In this document: positions 62,643 through 64,000 of the stretch, one piece after another
Position numbering within the stretch: the stretch's first letter is position 1
Layout: each line of letters begins with the position of its first letter
NCBI GenBank assembly: GCA_015179125.1
Contig: WHVA01000011.1
Location: forward strand, 124,001 to 188,000
Reading direction: 5' to 3'
Length of the DNA: 64,000 bases
DNA from: Gautieria morchelliformis
Taxonomy: Eukaryota > Basidiomycota > Agaricomycetes > Gomphales > Gomphaceae
Made by a program: the position numbers and the translations under genes
Notes under the pieces: model-generated
What the model saw: the letters and a program-made list of their open reading frames with translations, nothing else
The model's database searches: none
What the model was told of the DNA's origin: nothing

Positions 62643-63019
62643 TGTCATGACCTGTCTACTCCTATTACCCCACCGCCTCTATGTTCCCCCTCGTCACTCC
62701 CTAGCATCTTCGCCAGAGTTCGCCTCACCCTCCGACCACTCCTCCTCTACATCCACTCTATCTGCTGTTCCTCCCATTCTCCGAACCGCTATTCGCTGCT
62801 CGTGCATTTCGCCAGCAGGCATGCCATCAAATATGATCGATACCATTTACCCGGCATGATGGTTCATCACTAACCCCATCATCTTCTTGATCCAACCCCT
62901 TTGGGTGTTCGTATGGCCAAAGTGTGTTCGCGGGACGTCCCTTCCGTAGGTCGTGCGGGATCAACCCAGTAGACGAAGAGTCCGTGCAGGGTAGCATGTA
63001 TGTGGGTCCCAAGACTGAT
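62643..63019 (+). mobile_element. Family B LTR, left-hand portion
   Basis: Begins TGTCATGACC, is preceded by CACTC (62,638-62,642), and corresponds to positions about 1-373 of the family B LTR, ending at GGTCCCAAGAC. It is an older fossil, and its order relative to the right-hand portion is reversed. Confidence 0.7.
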
Positions 63020-63211
63020 GTACAAAAGATGAAAATTTTATAGTGTTCAATTGCATGAATACAAATATGAGGCTTGTTGCTTATTTTTGTGGAGTCATTG
63101 TACCAAAAAATCATGCTAATCGAAGTAGAATTGAGCTCACAATTGCACTCGCAAGGTAGGTATTTTTTTCAAACTCAGAAAAGGTGCGCGCCTTATGTCA
63201 TGCAAAGAGCT
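63020..63211. other. Unassigned spacer
   Basis: AT-rich, 192 bp, between the family B piece and family C copy 3. Nothing recognised. Confidence 0.4.
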
Positions 63212-63822
63212 GTAATAGATAGAAGGTTCTACCTGCTTACTAAGCTCATGTACATTACAATATAAAAGGAGGCCCTTTTGCCTGCCTTTCATCAGCCAAT
63301 CTACCATCTTCTATCCTACGCACCTTGCATGACTTGCCAAGCTTGCACAGCTTATCAGGCTGCTAACCCCAGCTAGGGTTATTACACTCGCTTAATGTAT
63401 TAATTCTCAGTTAAGTAGTTGCTTTTCTACTTAGCCACCCAGACTAACCCTCTAGGTGAATTCTGCAGAGTGAGGTTGTCAATCGATTTTCTTGCCAATT
63501 AGCACTCCAATACCCGAGACGATCTGATCAGTTGATTTTCCTGTTCAGAGACTTTCACAAGTCACTACCCCAAAACCAGTCACTCATTTATTGCAGTGCA
63601 TTGACATTAATCAGGTCAGCCCACTTACAAACTCTCCTGTGAAGGCCATTCCTCTCTTTTTGGAATACTTGGACCCCAATAGTTGTCCTCAAACCTACAA
63701 ACTAATAGTTTGTTATTCATTATGCCAGTAGTGTCTAATATTCTTGCAGTTTTGTATATGACATGTTCTGATAGACCAAGGTGTTAGCTCTAACACCAAA
63801 GTCTTGAAGGGTTCCAAAACAG
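63212..63822 (+). repeat. LTR-like repeat family C, copy 3
   Basis: Truncated at the left (begins TAATAGATAGAAGG), includes the AATATAAAAGGAGGCCC box near 63,259, and loses similarity to copies 1 and 2 exactly after GGGTTCCAAAACAG (63,822), as they do to each other. Confidence 0.65.
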
Positions 63823-64000
63823 AGGGCCATGGTGTGGATATTGAAGGCTTGCATGCATTCCCAAGCCTAGTATCCTAGCTTGCAGCACTGGTGACAAGCT
63901 TGGTGGATTTGTTTTGCATGTGTGGTCCACATCCATCAGGGCCAGTCCACCCTTTGTAGGTGCCAGGGCCACAGCTTGCTCGGGAACAAGGCTTCAGCAT
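63823..64000 (-). other. Window-edge open frame, unassigned
   Basis: Minus-strand reading MALAPTKGGLALMDVDHTCKTNP continues into the family C tail. It could be the end of a gene or element that extends beyond the window; not recognised. Confidence 0.25.

Overview
The window looks like a gene-rich stretch of an Agaricomycete (mushroom-forming basidiomycete) nuclear genome. The genes are split by many 45-60 bp GT-AG introns. The recognisable proteins are fungal (DcpS, Trm4, MSH2, uS8m, Arp2, the TORC2 subunit Avo1/Sin1), and the secreted enzymes (GH16, GH51, a pepsin-like protease) and the FunK1-type kinase relic are typical of basidiomycetes. Species cannot be named from the sequence.

Bases 1-32,100 are a compact, mostly intact core block. 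In order it holds DcpS (-), a GPI-tailed GH16 glucanase (+), an acidic EF-hand-like protein (-), the tRNA m5C methyltransferase Trm4/NSUN2 (+), MSH2 (-), a long disordered protein (+), mitochondrial ribosomal protein uS8m (+), a secreted GH51 arabinofuranosidase (-), ARP2 (-), AVO1/SIN1 (+), an aminoglycoside-phosphotransferase-like pseudogene (-) and a MATE transporter (-). Several pairs are divergent and share short promoters. The tightest is ARP2/AVO1, with 57 bp between start codons. A CACGTGAC E-box recurs in three of these divergent regions.

Bases 32,100-64,000 are an accessory region dominated by repeats and gene fragments. It holds an unprocessed but frameshifted RPS20 copy, a secreted aspartic protease, a histone-deacetylase fragment, a hAT transposase remnant with a solo LTR nested in it, an NB-ARC/TPR (NLR-like) receptor gene with near-identical TPR repeats, several solo LTRs with clear 5-bp target duplications, a two-exon scrap of a CDC42-like GTPase, decayed Myb/Rap1-like and transposon-associated genes, and four copies of a roughly 1.3-kb LTR-like repeat.

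The most unusual structure is at 53,130-59,996: a TA-flanked, 6.9-kb segment bounded by inverted repeats of about 0.7 kb. It encloses a DD34E Tc1-type transposase, a FunK1-like kinase relic and a second host-like gene, and one arm carries a greatly expanded hexamer minisatellite. Differences between the two arms are almost all CpG transitions, as expected of methylated or RIP-like silenced DNA.

Exon coordinates were placed by eye from splice motifs and family alignment remembered from knowledge. Gene ends are usually firm; individual internal exon edges are less so.
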